A stretch of DNA of 7,807 bases from Sporomusaceae bacterium (GCA_027492445.1 JAPUES010000166.1:1-7807); one strand, 5' to 3'; counted from the stretch's first letter, positions 1-7,173 are shown. Translations and numbers: made by a program. The notes: a model not told the origin generated them from the sequence alone.

Positions 1-1707
1 ATGTTCATTAGCTTTTTTACTTTGCACTTGCTTAATGACAAAATTAGCGCTCAGATTATAGAGAAAAATCATATAGTAGCGGCCTCTTTAGCCGCTGAAA
101 CTCAGAATTTTTTAGTTACGGCCAATCAAGTTATGCAGCAGACGGCTGATGGCGTAGAGGGCTTTGGAATTGAAAATTCAAAGCTCCGGCAGCAGTACCT
201 AGCATCTATCCTTAAGAATTTTCCGTACTTTGATTCCTTGCAACTTGTTGATAAAAAAGGGACTGTAGTAATGATGGAACCCAATAACCCAGATTATGCG
301 GGGAATAATGTCTCTGGAAATAAGTATTATAAAAATGTAGATGATACCAAACAGCCTTTTTGGTCCACCACCTTTATATCACCGATGACAGGGCAACCAA
401 CCATCACCTTAGTATATCCATTGAAGGAAGGTATGATAATTGCTAATTTAAATCTAGGATCATTAAATCAGATTGTTGCTCATGGTAATAAACTTGCTGA
501 TGGTTGGGCTGGAATTATCGATAGGGAAGGAACATATATTGGGCATACCAATGTTGATGAGGTAAATGAACGCACAAATGTAAGACAGTTTGATTACAGC
601 AAACATGCTCTGCAGGGCGAGGGTGGAAATTATCGGCAGTTATGGGATGGTAAGAAATATCTAATTAGTGTTGCGGTAGTCAAGTCCATTGGTTGGTCGG
701 TTATTGTGGGGCAGAATGAAGATACTGCTTTGGTATCCGTGCAAACGGCGCGCAATATTTTTGGTGTGGGAACCATTATGGCTTTAATCCTTGCCTTACT
801 AGTAGCAATCTGGTTATTAGGTAAAATTTTGGAGCCCATTGTTGCACTGGTGAAAGATGTACAACGGGTGGCAACTGGGGAATATCAAGTCGTAACCAGT
901 AACGAAAGCTATGAGGAATTATCCGTTCTTTCACAAAATGTTGGTCTCATGGCGGAGGCAATTTCTACACGGGAAAAGGCTTTGCAAGAAAACAAGCGGG
1001 AATTAGAAAGGTCGTTACGAAAGTTAGAAGTTAGCAATCAAGAATTGGATCAATTTGCCTATGTAACATCCCATGATCTTAAGGCGCCGTTACGGGCAAT
1101 TATGAATTTGTCGCGCTGGTTAGAAGAAGATTTAGGGGAGAGCGTTGATGAAAGTTCTAAGGAAAACTTAGTGCTATTGCGGAGCAGGGCCCAACGTATG
1201 GAAAATTTAATTGTTGGGATTTTAGAATATTCTCGCATTGGCAGAGTGAAAAGCAAAATGACAGTAGTAGATACCAGAAAATTAGTGGAAGAGGTTATTA
1301 AAGAGTTAGATTGTCCGTCAACCTTTCAGATTGTCATTGATTCCTTGATGCCCACTGTTGTGGCAAATCGAATTCAACTATGGCAGGTTTTTGCTAATTT
1401 AATCAGTAATGCAATTAAACATCATCACCAGCAAGAAGGTGTCATTCGCATTACAGGAGTAGAAGAAGAGGAACTATATAGTTTTTCAGTTGCAGATAAT
1501 GGACCAGGCATTGATAGTGCCCAACATCAAAAGGTCTTTGAGATTTTTCAAACCTTAAAACCTAGAGATCAGTTCGAAAGTACTGGTGTTGGGTTGGCCC
1601 TCGTAAAAAAAATTATTCAAAGTCAGGGGGGCAGTATCATTGTAACATCAGAGCTTGGGCAAGGAGCAACCTTTACCTTTACCTGGCCTAAGAAAGAAAT
1701 AGAATAA
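1..1707 (+). CDS. dCache-HAMP sensor histidine kinase (5' end probably cut by the window)
   Basis: Membrane sensor kinase that should autophosphorylate on His and pass the phosphate to the response regulator just downstream. Seen: a short hydrophobic N-terminus (residues 1-11), an extracytoplasmic region of about 20-240 that resembles a dCache double-PAS sensor (runs such as SLQLVDKKGTVV and WAGIIDREGTYIGH), a transmembrane helix at about 253-275, HAMP at about 276-330, a coiled linker at 320-350, the H box SHDLKAPLR with His358, the N box with Asn470, the G1 box DNGPGI from Asp499, and the G2 box TGVGLAL from Thr528. The motif SNQELDQFAYVTSHDLK is typical of phytochrome/Cph1-type kinases, whose partners are Rcp1-type regulators like the next gene. 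The first transmembrane segment looks too short, so the true start is probably upstream and the ATG at base 1 an internal Met. The ligand cannot be read from the sequence; its nearness to a purine operon is only suggestive. Confidence 0.93.
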   Translation: MFISFFTLHLLNDKISAQIIEKNHIVAASLAAETQNFLVTANQVMQQTADGVEGFGIENSKLRQQYLASILKNFPYFDSLQLVDKKGTVVMMEPNNPDYAGNNVSGNKYYKNVDDTKQPFWSTTFISPMTGQPTITLVYPLKEGMIIANLNLGSLNQIVAHGNKLADGWAGIIDREGTYIGHTNVDEVNERTNVRQFDYSKHALQGEGGNYRQLWDGKKYLISVAVVKSIGWSVIVGQNEDTALVSVQTARNIFGVGTIMALILALLVAIWLLGKILEPIVALVKDVQRVATGEYQVVTSNESYEELSVLSQNVGLMAEAISTREKALQENKRELERSLRKLEVSNQELDQFAYVTSHDLKAPLRAIMNLSRWLEEDLGESVDESSKENLVLLRSRAQRMENLIVGILEYSRIGRVKSKMTVVDTRKLVEEVIKELDCPSTFQIVIDSLMPTVVANRIQLWQVFANLISNAIKHHHQQEGVIRITGVEEEELYSFSVADNGPGIDSAQHQKVFEIFQTLKPRDQFESTGVGLALVKKIIQSQGGSIIVTSELGQGATFTFTWPKKEIE

Positions 1708-1723
1708 GGACACCAATAGGGAA

Positions 1724-1731
1724 AGGGTGAT
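1724..1731 (+). promoter_or_regulatory. Ribosome binding site deciding the response regulator start
   Basis: AGGGTGAT resembles the AGGAGGTGAT consensus and lies a suitable distance before the ATG at 1736. The in-frame GTG at 1727 lies inside this element and would have almost no spacing from the preceding AAAGG, so the ATG is preferred. Confidence 0.55.
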
Positions 1732-1735
1732 AAGA

Positions 1736-2164
1736 ATGAGCTATAAGACAGTAACGGTTTTACTAGTGGATGATGATGATGTAGATGTAATGAGTGTAGA
1801 ACGGGCTTTTAAAGTGCATCATATCAAAAATCCTTTGGTCAAAGCGGTCAATGGAGTAGCGGCCTTAGAAGTATTACGGGGAACGGCGGAGCAAGAACCC
1901 ATTGCGCATCCCATATTAATATTATTAGATATTAATATGCCAGTTATGAATGGAATTGAATTTTTGCAAGTTCTTAGAGAAGATTCAAATTTAAAAAATA
2001 TTCCTGTCGTCATATTATCCTCATCGGATGAGGAAAGAGATGTGGTAGATGCCTATAACTTTAATGTAGCAGGTTATATTGTGAAGCCTGTTGAGCCACA
2101 AGCCTTCAAAGAAGCAATACGAATTGTAGACTCCTATTGGATGCTATGCAGAATGCCTGATTAA
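1736..2164 (+). CDS. Single-domain response regulator, Rcp1/CheY-like
   Basis: Receiver domain only, 142 residues from the ATG at 1736 (145 if the GTG at 1727 were used). Seen: the acidic pocket VDDDD (Asp12-Asp15), the phospho-acceptor Asp65 in LLDINMPVMNG, the switch Ser95 in VVILSSSD exactly 30 residues after Asp65, and Lys117 in YIVKPVEP. These are all the residues needed for phosphorylation. There is no DNA-binding, enzymatic or other output domain, so the protein must act by protein contact or as a phosphorelay intermediate. The length and the DVDVMSVERAFK helix match Rcp1-type regulators that pair with phytochrome-like kinases. The gene starts 28 bases after the kinase stop and is almost certainly co-transcribed and cognate with it. 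How it acts downstream is unknown. Confidence 0.93.
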   Translation: MSYKTVTVLLVDDDDVDVMSVERAFKVHHIKNPLVKAVNGVAALEVLRGTAEQEPIAHPILILLDINMPVMNGIEFLQVLREDSNLKNIPVVILSSSDEERDVVDAYNFNVAGYIVKPVEPQAFKEAIRIVDSYWMLCRMPD

Positions 2165-2189
2165 AGCTATATACTATTATGCAGCTTCA

Positions 2190-2206
2190 CTTATAATCTA
2201 TATAAG
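2190..2206 (+). repeat. Perfect 6-bp inverted repeat with 5-base spacer
   Basis: CTTATA, five bases, then TATAAG, located between the response regulator stop and the operon promoter. It could be an operator or a weak AT-only hairpin. No T-run follows, so a terminator is unlikely. In AT-rich DNA a 6-bp dyad can arise by chance. Confidence 0.3.
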
Positions 2207-2216
2207 AAAAATTAAT

Positions 2217-2245
2217 TTTACTTGTTAATTATCCCATGATACAAT
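2217..2245 (+). promoter_or_regulatory. Extended -10 sigma-A promoter of the molybdenum hydroxylase operon
   Basis: The -10 element TACAAT (2240-2245) is preceded by TG one base upstream (2237-2238), giving an extended -10. A 17-base spacer separates it from a weak -35 TTTACT (2217-2222). Transcription should start near 2252, leaving a leader of about 37 bases before the TTG start at 2289. The -35 is flanked by AATTAA (2210-2215) and TTAATT (2225-2230), an inverted repeat that could be an operator. This gap of 124 bases shows no purine riboswitch core. Confidence 0.5.
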
Positions 2246-2275
2246 TTGTCGAAAATAGGAACAGGATAACAGATG

Positions 2276-2283
2276 GGAGGGAG
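2276..2283 (+). promoter_or_regulatory. Ribosome binding site supporting a TTG start
   Basis: A GGGAGGGAG-type element sits five to seven bases before TTG 2289. No ATG or GTG in this frame is close to it, so the TTG is the best start for the FAD subunit. Confidence 0.6.
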
Positions 2284-2288
2284 TAAAC

Positions 2289-3074
2289 TTGTTTACATTA
2301 CTTGATTTAGTGCAACCAAGTACCATCGATGAGGCATACCAAATCTTGATGGCAAAAAGGAATAATACGGTGTTAGGTGGCTGTGCCTTTTTGCGATTAG
2401 GTTCGAGTAGAATCGGTACGGGTATCGAATTGTCGAATTTATCCTTGCAGTATATTAAAGAGCAAGAAGAGTATATCGAAATTGGTGCCATGACGACTTT
2501 TCGTGAACTGGAAACTAGTCCCGTGCTTGCACAGTACTTTGCCGGTATACTTCCCAAGGCGGTTAGTAATATTATTGGTGTCCAATTCCGTAATGTGGTG
2601 ACGGTTGGTGCTTCTGTCTTTTCTCGCTATGGATTTTCTGATCTTATTACCGCTTTATTAGCGTTAGATACGGAAGTCGAATTGTATAAAGGTGGCAGAA
2701 TGCCTTTGGCAGAATTTCTCCTGCGGAAATATGAAAAAGATTTGCTGACTAGAATCTTTATTAAAAAAGAAGAAAGATTTGCTTCTTACCAACATATGCG
2801 TAACTCAGCTAGTGATTTTCCCCTCGTAAATGTTGCAGTCTCCTGTTTAGGAAATCAATGGAAAATTGTAGCTGGTGCTACGCCCGCTAGGGCTAAAATT
2901 GCCGAGAAAGCTTCCCTGCTACTAGGGCAAGGTGGTACCCTTGAGGAGGTAGTAGATGTGGCAACTAAGGAGCTAATCTTTGGCAGTAATGCACGAGGGA
3001 CAGGCGAATATCGAAAAGCCATTTCCAAGGTATTGATCAAAAGAGGTATCCAGGAGGTGTTACAGTGGAAATAA
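2289..3074 (+). CDS. FAD-binding subunit of a xanthine dehydrogenase-family molybdenum hydroxylase (YgfM-like)
   Basis: Expected to carry FAD and pass electrons between the 2Fe-2S subunit and an external acceptor. It is 261 residues long, close to E. coli YgfM (259 from memory) and shorter than classical XdhB. Seen: the N-terminal flavin-binding half with VLGGCAFLRLG (Gly30-Gly31), the second flavin loop region FRNVVTVGASVFSRYGFSDL (Thr105-Asp118), and the C-terminal CO-dehydrogenase-flavoprotein-like half with ASDFPLVNVAVS. Both flavin loops depart from the usual GGT and TIGGN forms, having GGC and TVGAS. E. coli YgfM is also irregular there, so this may be normal for the subfamily. The TTG start at 2289 has a good ribosome binding site. 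The gene opens a four-gene operon and overlaps the next gene by 10 bases, which suggests translational coupling. The family is confident; the electron acceptor is unknown. Confidence 0.9.
   Translation: MFTLLDLVQPSTIDEAYQILMAKRNNTVLGGCAFLRLGSSRIGTGIELSNLSLQYIKEQEEYIEIGAMTTFRELETSPVLAQYFAGILPKAVSNIIGVQFRNVVTVGASVFSRYGFSDLITALLALDTEVELYKGGRMPLAEFLLRKYEKDLLTRIFIKKEERFASYQHMRNSASDFPLVNVAVSCLGNQWKIVAGATPARAKIAEKASLLLGQGGTLEEVVDVATKELIFGSNARGTGEYRKAISKVLIKRGIQEVLQWK
3052..3058 (+). promoter_or_regulatory. Ribosome binding site for the overlapping GTG start
   Basis: AGGAGGT inside the end of the FAD gene lies seven to eight bases before GTG 3065. It fixes that start and explains the 10-base overlap. 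Confidence 0.75.
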
Positions 3075-3514
3075 AAGTTATTCTCAATCATAAACCTGTT
3101 ACCTTAGTTGGGGAAAAGGATGAGTTTCTTGCCGATATTTTACGTAATCATGGACTTCTTAGTATTCGTAAAGGTTGCAATACGGCTTGTTGCGGCCTTT
3201 GTACCATATGGCTAGATGGCAAGCCAACCTTATCTTGTAACATTCTTGGCATTCGGGCAGCAGGCAAAGAAATTACAACGATTGAGGGGATTGCCCAGGA
3301 AGCAGAAGAATTTGCCCAAGTATTAGTTGCGGAAGGTGCAGAGCAGTGCGGTTTTTGTAGCCCAGGTTTTATTATGACGGTAGTAGCCATGAAGAAAGAA
3401 CTTGAAAACCCAACTGAGGCAGACATTATTCACTATTTAACAGGGAACTTATGCCGTTGTACAGGATATATGGGACAACTCAGGGCAGTGAAAACTTACT
3501 TGGGGGTAAAGTGA
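3065..3514 (+). CDS. 2Fe-2S subunit of the xanthine dehydrogenase-family molybdenum hydroxylase
   Basis: Small electron-transfer subunit of 149 residues, the family's usual size. It is expected to hold two 2Fe-2S clusters linking the molybdenum site to FAD. The N-terminal plant-ferredoxin-like domain (about 1-75) has ligands Cys38, Cys43, Cys46 and Cys58. The C-terminal four-helix domain (about 80-149) has Cys95 and Cys98 in QCGFCSPG and Cys130 and Cys132 in LCRCTGY. Gln94, just before Cys95, is the residue that contacts the pterin cofactor in this family. An additional Cys42 sits beside ligand Cys43 (ACCGLC), where relatives usually have another residue. In E. coli XdhD the matching region is fused to the molybdenum part and, as I recall, has lost its cysteines; here it is separate and complete. 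The gene starts with GTG and overlaps the FAD gene. Confidence 0.95.
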   Translation: MEIKVILNHKPVTLVGEKDEFLADILRNHGLLSIRKGCNTACCGLCTIWLDGKPTLSCNILGIRAAGKEITTIEGIAQEAEEFAQVLVAEGAEQCGFCSPGFIMTVVAMKKELENPTEADIIHYLTGNLCRCTGYMGQLRAVKTYLGVK

Positions 3515-3515
3515 C

Positions 3516-5798
3516 ATGAAGATTGTTGGTAAAGGAATTGGAAAAATTGATGGTATGGCAATTGCTACCGGAAAACCCGTGTATACAGATGATTTGGTAA
3601 TGCCCAATGCCTTAGTCATAAAGCTGCTACGCAGTCCTCATGCTTTTGCTAAGATTATAACCATTGATACTACAAAAGCAGAGCAAGTTCCAGGAGTTGC
3701 CTGCGTGCTTACCTATAAGGATGTTCCGAATGTCCGTTTTACAGTCGCTGGTCAGTCTTATCCAGAACCTTCTCCTTATGACCGTTTAATTTTAGAGCAA
3801 ATTGTTAGATATGTGGGAGATGAAGTTGCGATTATTGCTGCTGTTGACGAAAGAACAGCCCTCAAAGCCATGAAGTTAATTAAGGTTGCCTACGAAGTAT
3901 ATGAACCTGTTTTAGATTTTGAAACAGCAAAGGGCCATACCTCAGTAGTTCACACGGAAACAGATCTTCATTGTAATTTTGATATTGGCATGAAACAAGA
4001 GCTTAATGTTGCCTCTTCTCAATATTTAGAGATTGGGAATGTAGAGGAAGAACTAAAGAAATGTGCCGTTGTGGTCGAAGATATCAATTATATGCAAGCG
4101 CAAGCTCACTGCATGATGGAAACTTACCGGGCCTTTAGTTATTTAGACCATGCTGGTCGATTGGTTGTCGTTAGTTCTACCCAGATTCCTTTTCATGTCC
4201 GGCGCAAGCTCGCACGGTCTTTAGAAATACCAAGTAGTAAAGTCCGGGTTATCAAACCTAGAATTGGCGGCGGGTTTGGAGGTAAACAGACGGTTGTTAT
4301 GGAATTTTTCACGGCGCTTGTTACCTTAAAGACGGGTAAACCAGCTAAATTGATTTATGATCGTGAAGAAACTTTTTCCTGCAGCAATAGTCGTCACGCC
4401 ATGCGCCTTACAGTGCGGGTTGGTGCTGACAGTGATGGTTATATTCGCGCTATAGATATCCAGGGACTATCGGATACTGGTGCCTATGGTGAACATGCTT
4501 CCACTGTATTTATGGTAGTGGGGCAAAAAACCTTGCCTTTATATAATAAGACACATGCCGTGCGCTTTATGGGAGATGTGGTCTATACCAATAAAATGCC
4601 AGGCGGTGCTTTTCGCGGCTATGGGGCGACACAGGGCACTTTTGGCCTGGAAGCGGCGGTTAATAAACTAGCAGATAAACTTAATATGGATCCTACAGAG
4701 CTGCGCCTTAAGAATCTCATTAAAGCTGGGGAAAGTAGCTTGGTTTCCCAGGGGAAACTGTTAGGCAGCTCCTCGTTACATCGTTGTATTGAAAAAGGTA
4801 AAGAGTTAATTGGCTGGGCTGAAAAGTATTCTAAACCTGTGGTCGCTGGAAATAAGGTGAGAGCTGTTGGTATGGCGGTTACTATGCAAGGGTCAGGTAT
4901 TGCAAATATCGATACCGCATCTGCTGAAGTCCGACTGAATGATGATGGCAATTACACCTTATTGATTGGTTCTACGGATATGGGCACTGGTAGCGACACC
5001 ATACTGGCCCAAATGGCTGCTGAAATACTGGAAACAGATATGGAAAAAATTATCGTCAACGCCTCAGATACGGATGTTTCTCCTTATGATCCTGGTTCCT
5101 ATGCTTCGAGTACGACTTATGTGACAGGTATGGCGGTAGTGAAAGCAGCAGAAGAACTAAAGCAAAAAATCATAGAAAAGGGTGCTGCATTTTTAGAAGT
5201 GTTAGCCACAGAGGTTGAATTTGACGGTAAAGTAGTACGTACTTTGACCAGCGAGAAAGAAATAAGCCTAGAGAAATTAGCAGAACGCATGGTCCTTGGA
5301 CTAGGGAAATTACAGCTAGTGGGCAATGGAACTTACGGCAGTCCAATTTCGCCGCCGCCTTATGTGGCCGGTTTTGCGGAGGTAGAAGTTGATACAGAGA
5401 CAGGGAAAGTCAGCCTTATTGACTATGTAGCTGTTGTAGACTGTGGAACGGTAATTAATCCAAACCTCGCTAGAATTCAGGTAGAAGGCGGCATTGTTCA
5501 GGGGATTGGTCTAGCATTATATGAAGAGGTTCGTTTTGGGAAAAAAGGTAATCTGCACACGAATAGCTTTATGCAATACAAGATTCCTTGTCGGAAAGAT
5601 ATTGGCAGGATTCGTGTTGCCTTTGAAGAATGCTTTGAGCCAACAGGTCCTTTTGGCGCAAAATCCGTTGGGGAGGTTGTGGCCAATACACCGGCTCCCG
5701 CCATCGTTCATGCTGTTTATAACGCTGTAGGAGTTCGCATCAATCGTTTGCCAATTACCCCAGAAAAAGTCTTTCTAGGGTTACAGGATACGAAATAG
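3516..5798 (+). CDS. Molybdopterin-binding catalytic subunit of a xanthine dehydrogenase-family hydroxylase (XdhD-like)
   Basis: Catalytic subunit that binds molybdopterin cytosine dinucleotide and hydroxylates an N-heterocycle using water. It has 760 residues: an aldehyde-oxidase a/b hammerhead domain (about 15-120), then two molybdopterin-binding domains. Seen: IGGGFGGKQ (Gly251-Gln258), AFRGYG with Arg367, the cofactor loop DMGTGSDT (Asp488-Thr495), and FGAKSVGE with the catalytic base Glu720. Remembered comparison with E. coli XdhD shows shared stretches such as GQS-PEPSP-DR near residue 85, GGGFG-KQ, ITPEK near the end and TGPFGAKS, so this subfamily fits better than classical XdhA. Where bovine xanthine oxidase has Glu802 this protein has Gln258, and no Arg aligns with Arg880, so xanthine is not certain as substrate. 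It starts one base after the 2Fe-2S gene stop, with GGGGG as ribosome binding site. A purine permease follows. No XdhC-like maturation factor is present in the window. Confidence 0.93.
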   Translation: MKIVGKGIGKIDGMAIATGKPVYTDDLVMPNALVIKLLRSPHAFAKIITIDTTKAEQVPGVACVLTYKDVPNVRFTVAGQSYPEPSPYDRLILEQIVRYVGDEVAIIAAVDERTALKAMKLIKVAYEVYEPVLDFETAKGHTSVVHTETDLHCNFDIGMKQELNVASSQYLEIGNVEEELKKCAVVVEDINYMQAQAHCMMETYRAFSYLDHAGRLVVVSSTQIPFHVRRKLARSLEIPSSKVRVIKPRIGGGFGGKQTVVMEFFTALVTLKTGKPAKLIYDREETFSCSNSRHAMRLTVRVGADSDGYIRAIDIQGLSDTGAYGEHASTVFMVVGQKTLPLYNKTHAVRFMGDVVYTNKMPGGAFRGYGATQGTFGLEAAVNKLADKLNMDPTELRLKNLIKAGESSLVSQGKLLGSSSLHRCIEKGKELIGWAEKYSKPVVAGNKVRAVGMAVTMQGSGIANIDTASAEVRLNDDGNYTLLIGSTDMGTGSDTILAQMAAEILETDMEKIIVNASDTDVSPYDPGSYASSTTYVTGMAVVKAAEELKQKIIEKGAAFLEVLATEVEFDGKVVRTLTSEKEISLEKLAERMVLGLGKLQLVGNGTYGSPISPPPYVAGFAEVEVDTETGKVSLIDYVAVVDCGTVINPNLARIQVEGGIVQGIGLALYEEVRFGKKGNLHTNSFMQYKIPCRKDIGRIRVAFEECFEPTGPFGAKSVGEVVANTPAPAIVHAVYNAVGVRINRLPITPEKVFLGLQDTK

Positions 5799-5805
5799 TT
5801 TTATA

Positions 5806-5812
5806 AGAGGAG
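5806..5812 (+). promoter_or_regulatory. Ribosome binding site of the permease gene
   Basis: AGAGGAG lies six bases before ATG 5819, within the 20-base gap after the molybdopterin subunit. It supports this start and membership of the same operon. Confidence 0.7.
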
Positions 5813-5818
5813 TAAGGA

Positions 5819-7132
5819 ATGAAAAAAGAAGAAACCATTCACCCCGTTGATGAAATGTTACCTATGGGAAAATTGTTTACTTATGGCCTACAGCATGTGC
5901 TTGCCATGTATGCAGGTGCTGTAGCCGTTCCCTTGATTCTGGCAAATGCCCTCGGATTATCCCAAGAACAGCTTATTTACTTAATAAACGCAGATTTATT
6001 GACTTGTGGTATTGCGACGTTGATACAGACCATTGGTTTTTGGAATATGGGCATTCGCATTCCCATTATCCAAGGGGTAACTTTTGCGGCGGTGACGCCG
6101 ATGATTATTATTGGTAAGTCCCATGGGCTGCCAGGTATTTATGGATCCATTATTGTAGCCGGTATTGTGACATACCTAGCCAGTCCTTATTTTAGTCGCT
6201 TACTGCGTTTTTTCCCTCCCGTTGTCACGGGCAGTATTATTACTCTGATTGGTGTGACCCTTATGCCAGTGGCGGTGCGCTGGGCAGCTGGTGGTAATCC
6301 AGCTGCCAAAGATTTTGCGGCAGCATCTTATATTGGTTTAGCCCTAGTAACTTTACTGTTCGTATTGTTTTTCTATCGCTATTTTAAAGGCTTTTTAAGT
6401 AATATTGCTGTCCTATTAGGTTTAATTAGCGGAACGTTACTTGCCATTCCCTTAGGTTTGGTAAAGTTTAGCCAAGTTGCAACGGCCAATTGGCTGGGAG
6501 TTACGACTCCTTTTTACTTTGGTCTACCGACCTTTGACTTAGCATCCATTGCTGCCATGATTATTGTGATGTTAGTGGTCATGACGGAAACAACGGGAGA
6601 TTGTATTGCTATTGGTGAAATTGTGGAGAAACCCATTACTTCCAAAGATTTAACACGCTGTTTGCGTGCCGATGGATTTTCTACCATGCTAGGTGGTATT
6701 TTAAATAGCTTTCCGTATACTGCTTTTGCGCAAAATGTTGGGCTAGTAGGTCTTACGAAGGTCAAGAGTCGTTTTGTGGTAGCGGCCGCAGGTGTTATCC
6801 TTATTATCCTTGGACTTTTTCCTAAGTTTGCAGCTGTCATTTCAGCTATTCCAGTTGCTGTACTAGGCGGAGCAGGCATTGCCATGTTTGGTATGGTAGC
6901 TGCGAGTGGTATTAAAACCCTTTCTAAGGTGCAATTTGAAGGAACCCATAATATTATGGTGGTGGCCGTAAGTCTAGGGATTGGTATGATAACTCTAGCA
7001 GTACCTAATTTTTATCAAAACTTTCCTAGTTGGGCCCAGGTTATCCTGCATAGCGGTATTACAGCAGGTAGCATTACAGCCATTGTTTTAAATGTTATTT
7101 TAAATGGAATTGATACAAAAACACAGTCTTAA
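5819..7132 (+). CDS. NCS2-family purine permease (UacT-like urate/xanthine transporter)
   Basis: Inner-membrane nucleobase:cation symporter of 437 residues, the normal size, with about 12-14 hydrophobic membrane segments. Seen: the N-terminal GLQHVLAMYAGAVAVPL typical of the family, the third-segment run GIRIPIIQGVTFAAVTPM, the eighth-segment MTETTGD with substrate-contacting Glu257 and Asp261, and the NCS2 signature QNVGLVGLTKVKSR with Gln305 and Asn306. From memory it resembles E. coli UacT (YgfU) along its whole length, including MYAGAVAVPL, VTFAAVTPMI, GEIV, NSFP-T-F-QNVGLV and VLGGAG--MFGMV. This points to urate or xanthine rather than uracil. It lies 20 bases after the hydroxylase gene and is closed by a terminator, so it should supply that enzyme's substrate or a related purine. 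E. coli keeps uacT beside xdhD and ygfM in the same way. Purine specificity is probable; the exact purine is inferred. Confidence 0.93.
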   Translation: MKKEETIHPVDEMLPMGKLFTYGLQHVLAMYAGAVAVPLILANALGLSQEQLIYLINADLLTCGIATLIQTIGFWNMGIRIPIIQGVTFAAVTPMIIIGKSHGLPGIYGSIIVAGIVTYLASPYFSRLLRFFPPVVTGSIITLIGVTLMPVAVRWAAGGNPAAKDFAAASYIGLALVTLLFVLFFYRYFKGFLSNIAVLLGLISGTLLAIPLGLVKFSQVATANWLGVTTPFYFGLPTFDLASIAAMIIVMLVVMTETTGDCIAIGEIVEKPITSKDLTRCLRADGFSTMLGGILNSFPYTAFAQNVGLVGLTKVKSRFVVAAAGVILIILGLFPKFAAVISAIPVAVLGGAGIAMFGMVAASGIKTLSKVQFEGTHNIMVVAVSLGIGMITLAVPNFYQNFPSWAQVILHSGITAGSITAIVLNVILNGIDTKTQS

Positions 7133-7149
7133 ATAGGGAAAGACTAGGT

Positions 7150-7172
7150 GGCAACCTTCTTGTAAGGTTGCC
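7150..7172 (+). terminator. Intrinsic terminator of the hydroxylase-permease operon
   Basis: GGCAACCTT (7150-7158) and AAGGTTGCC (7164-7172) form a perfect 9-bp stem with a 5-base loop, beginning 17 bases after the permease stop. The tail CTTTACCTTATG is T-rich but interrupted, so termination may be incomplete. Confidence 0.75.
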
Positions 7173-7173
7173 C

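Noticed and set aside
1727..1735. GTG at 1727 as the response regulator start
   Set aside because: It lies inside the ribosome binding site that serves the ATG at 1736, and the extra three residues add nothing conserved.
2164..2187. AAGCT/AGCTT inverted repeat as terminator of the two-component pair
   Set aside because: It has only a 5-bp stem, a 14-base loop and no following T-run.
2217..2230. PucR-like box (TTG-TTAA) near the -35
   Set aside because: It resembles the Bacillus PucR consensus only loosely, with spacing two bases too short.
2165..2288. Purine riboswitch upstream of the hydroxylase operon, suggested by a TATAATC run
   Set aside because: The conserved core (GATATGG and the two loop sequences) and a P1 stem are absent.
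5498..5730. Overlapping short open frames on both strands inside the molybdopterin subunit gene
   Set aside because: They have no family resemblance, lie wholly inside a strongly conserved coding region, and are shadow frames. The same applies to the other antisense frames, including 4619-4951 and 6514-6885.
7132..7142. 11-base match AATAGGGAAAG, also at 1715-1725
   Set aside because: There are only two copies, in unrelated contexts, at a length expected occasionally by chance in purine-rich spacer DNA.
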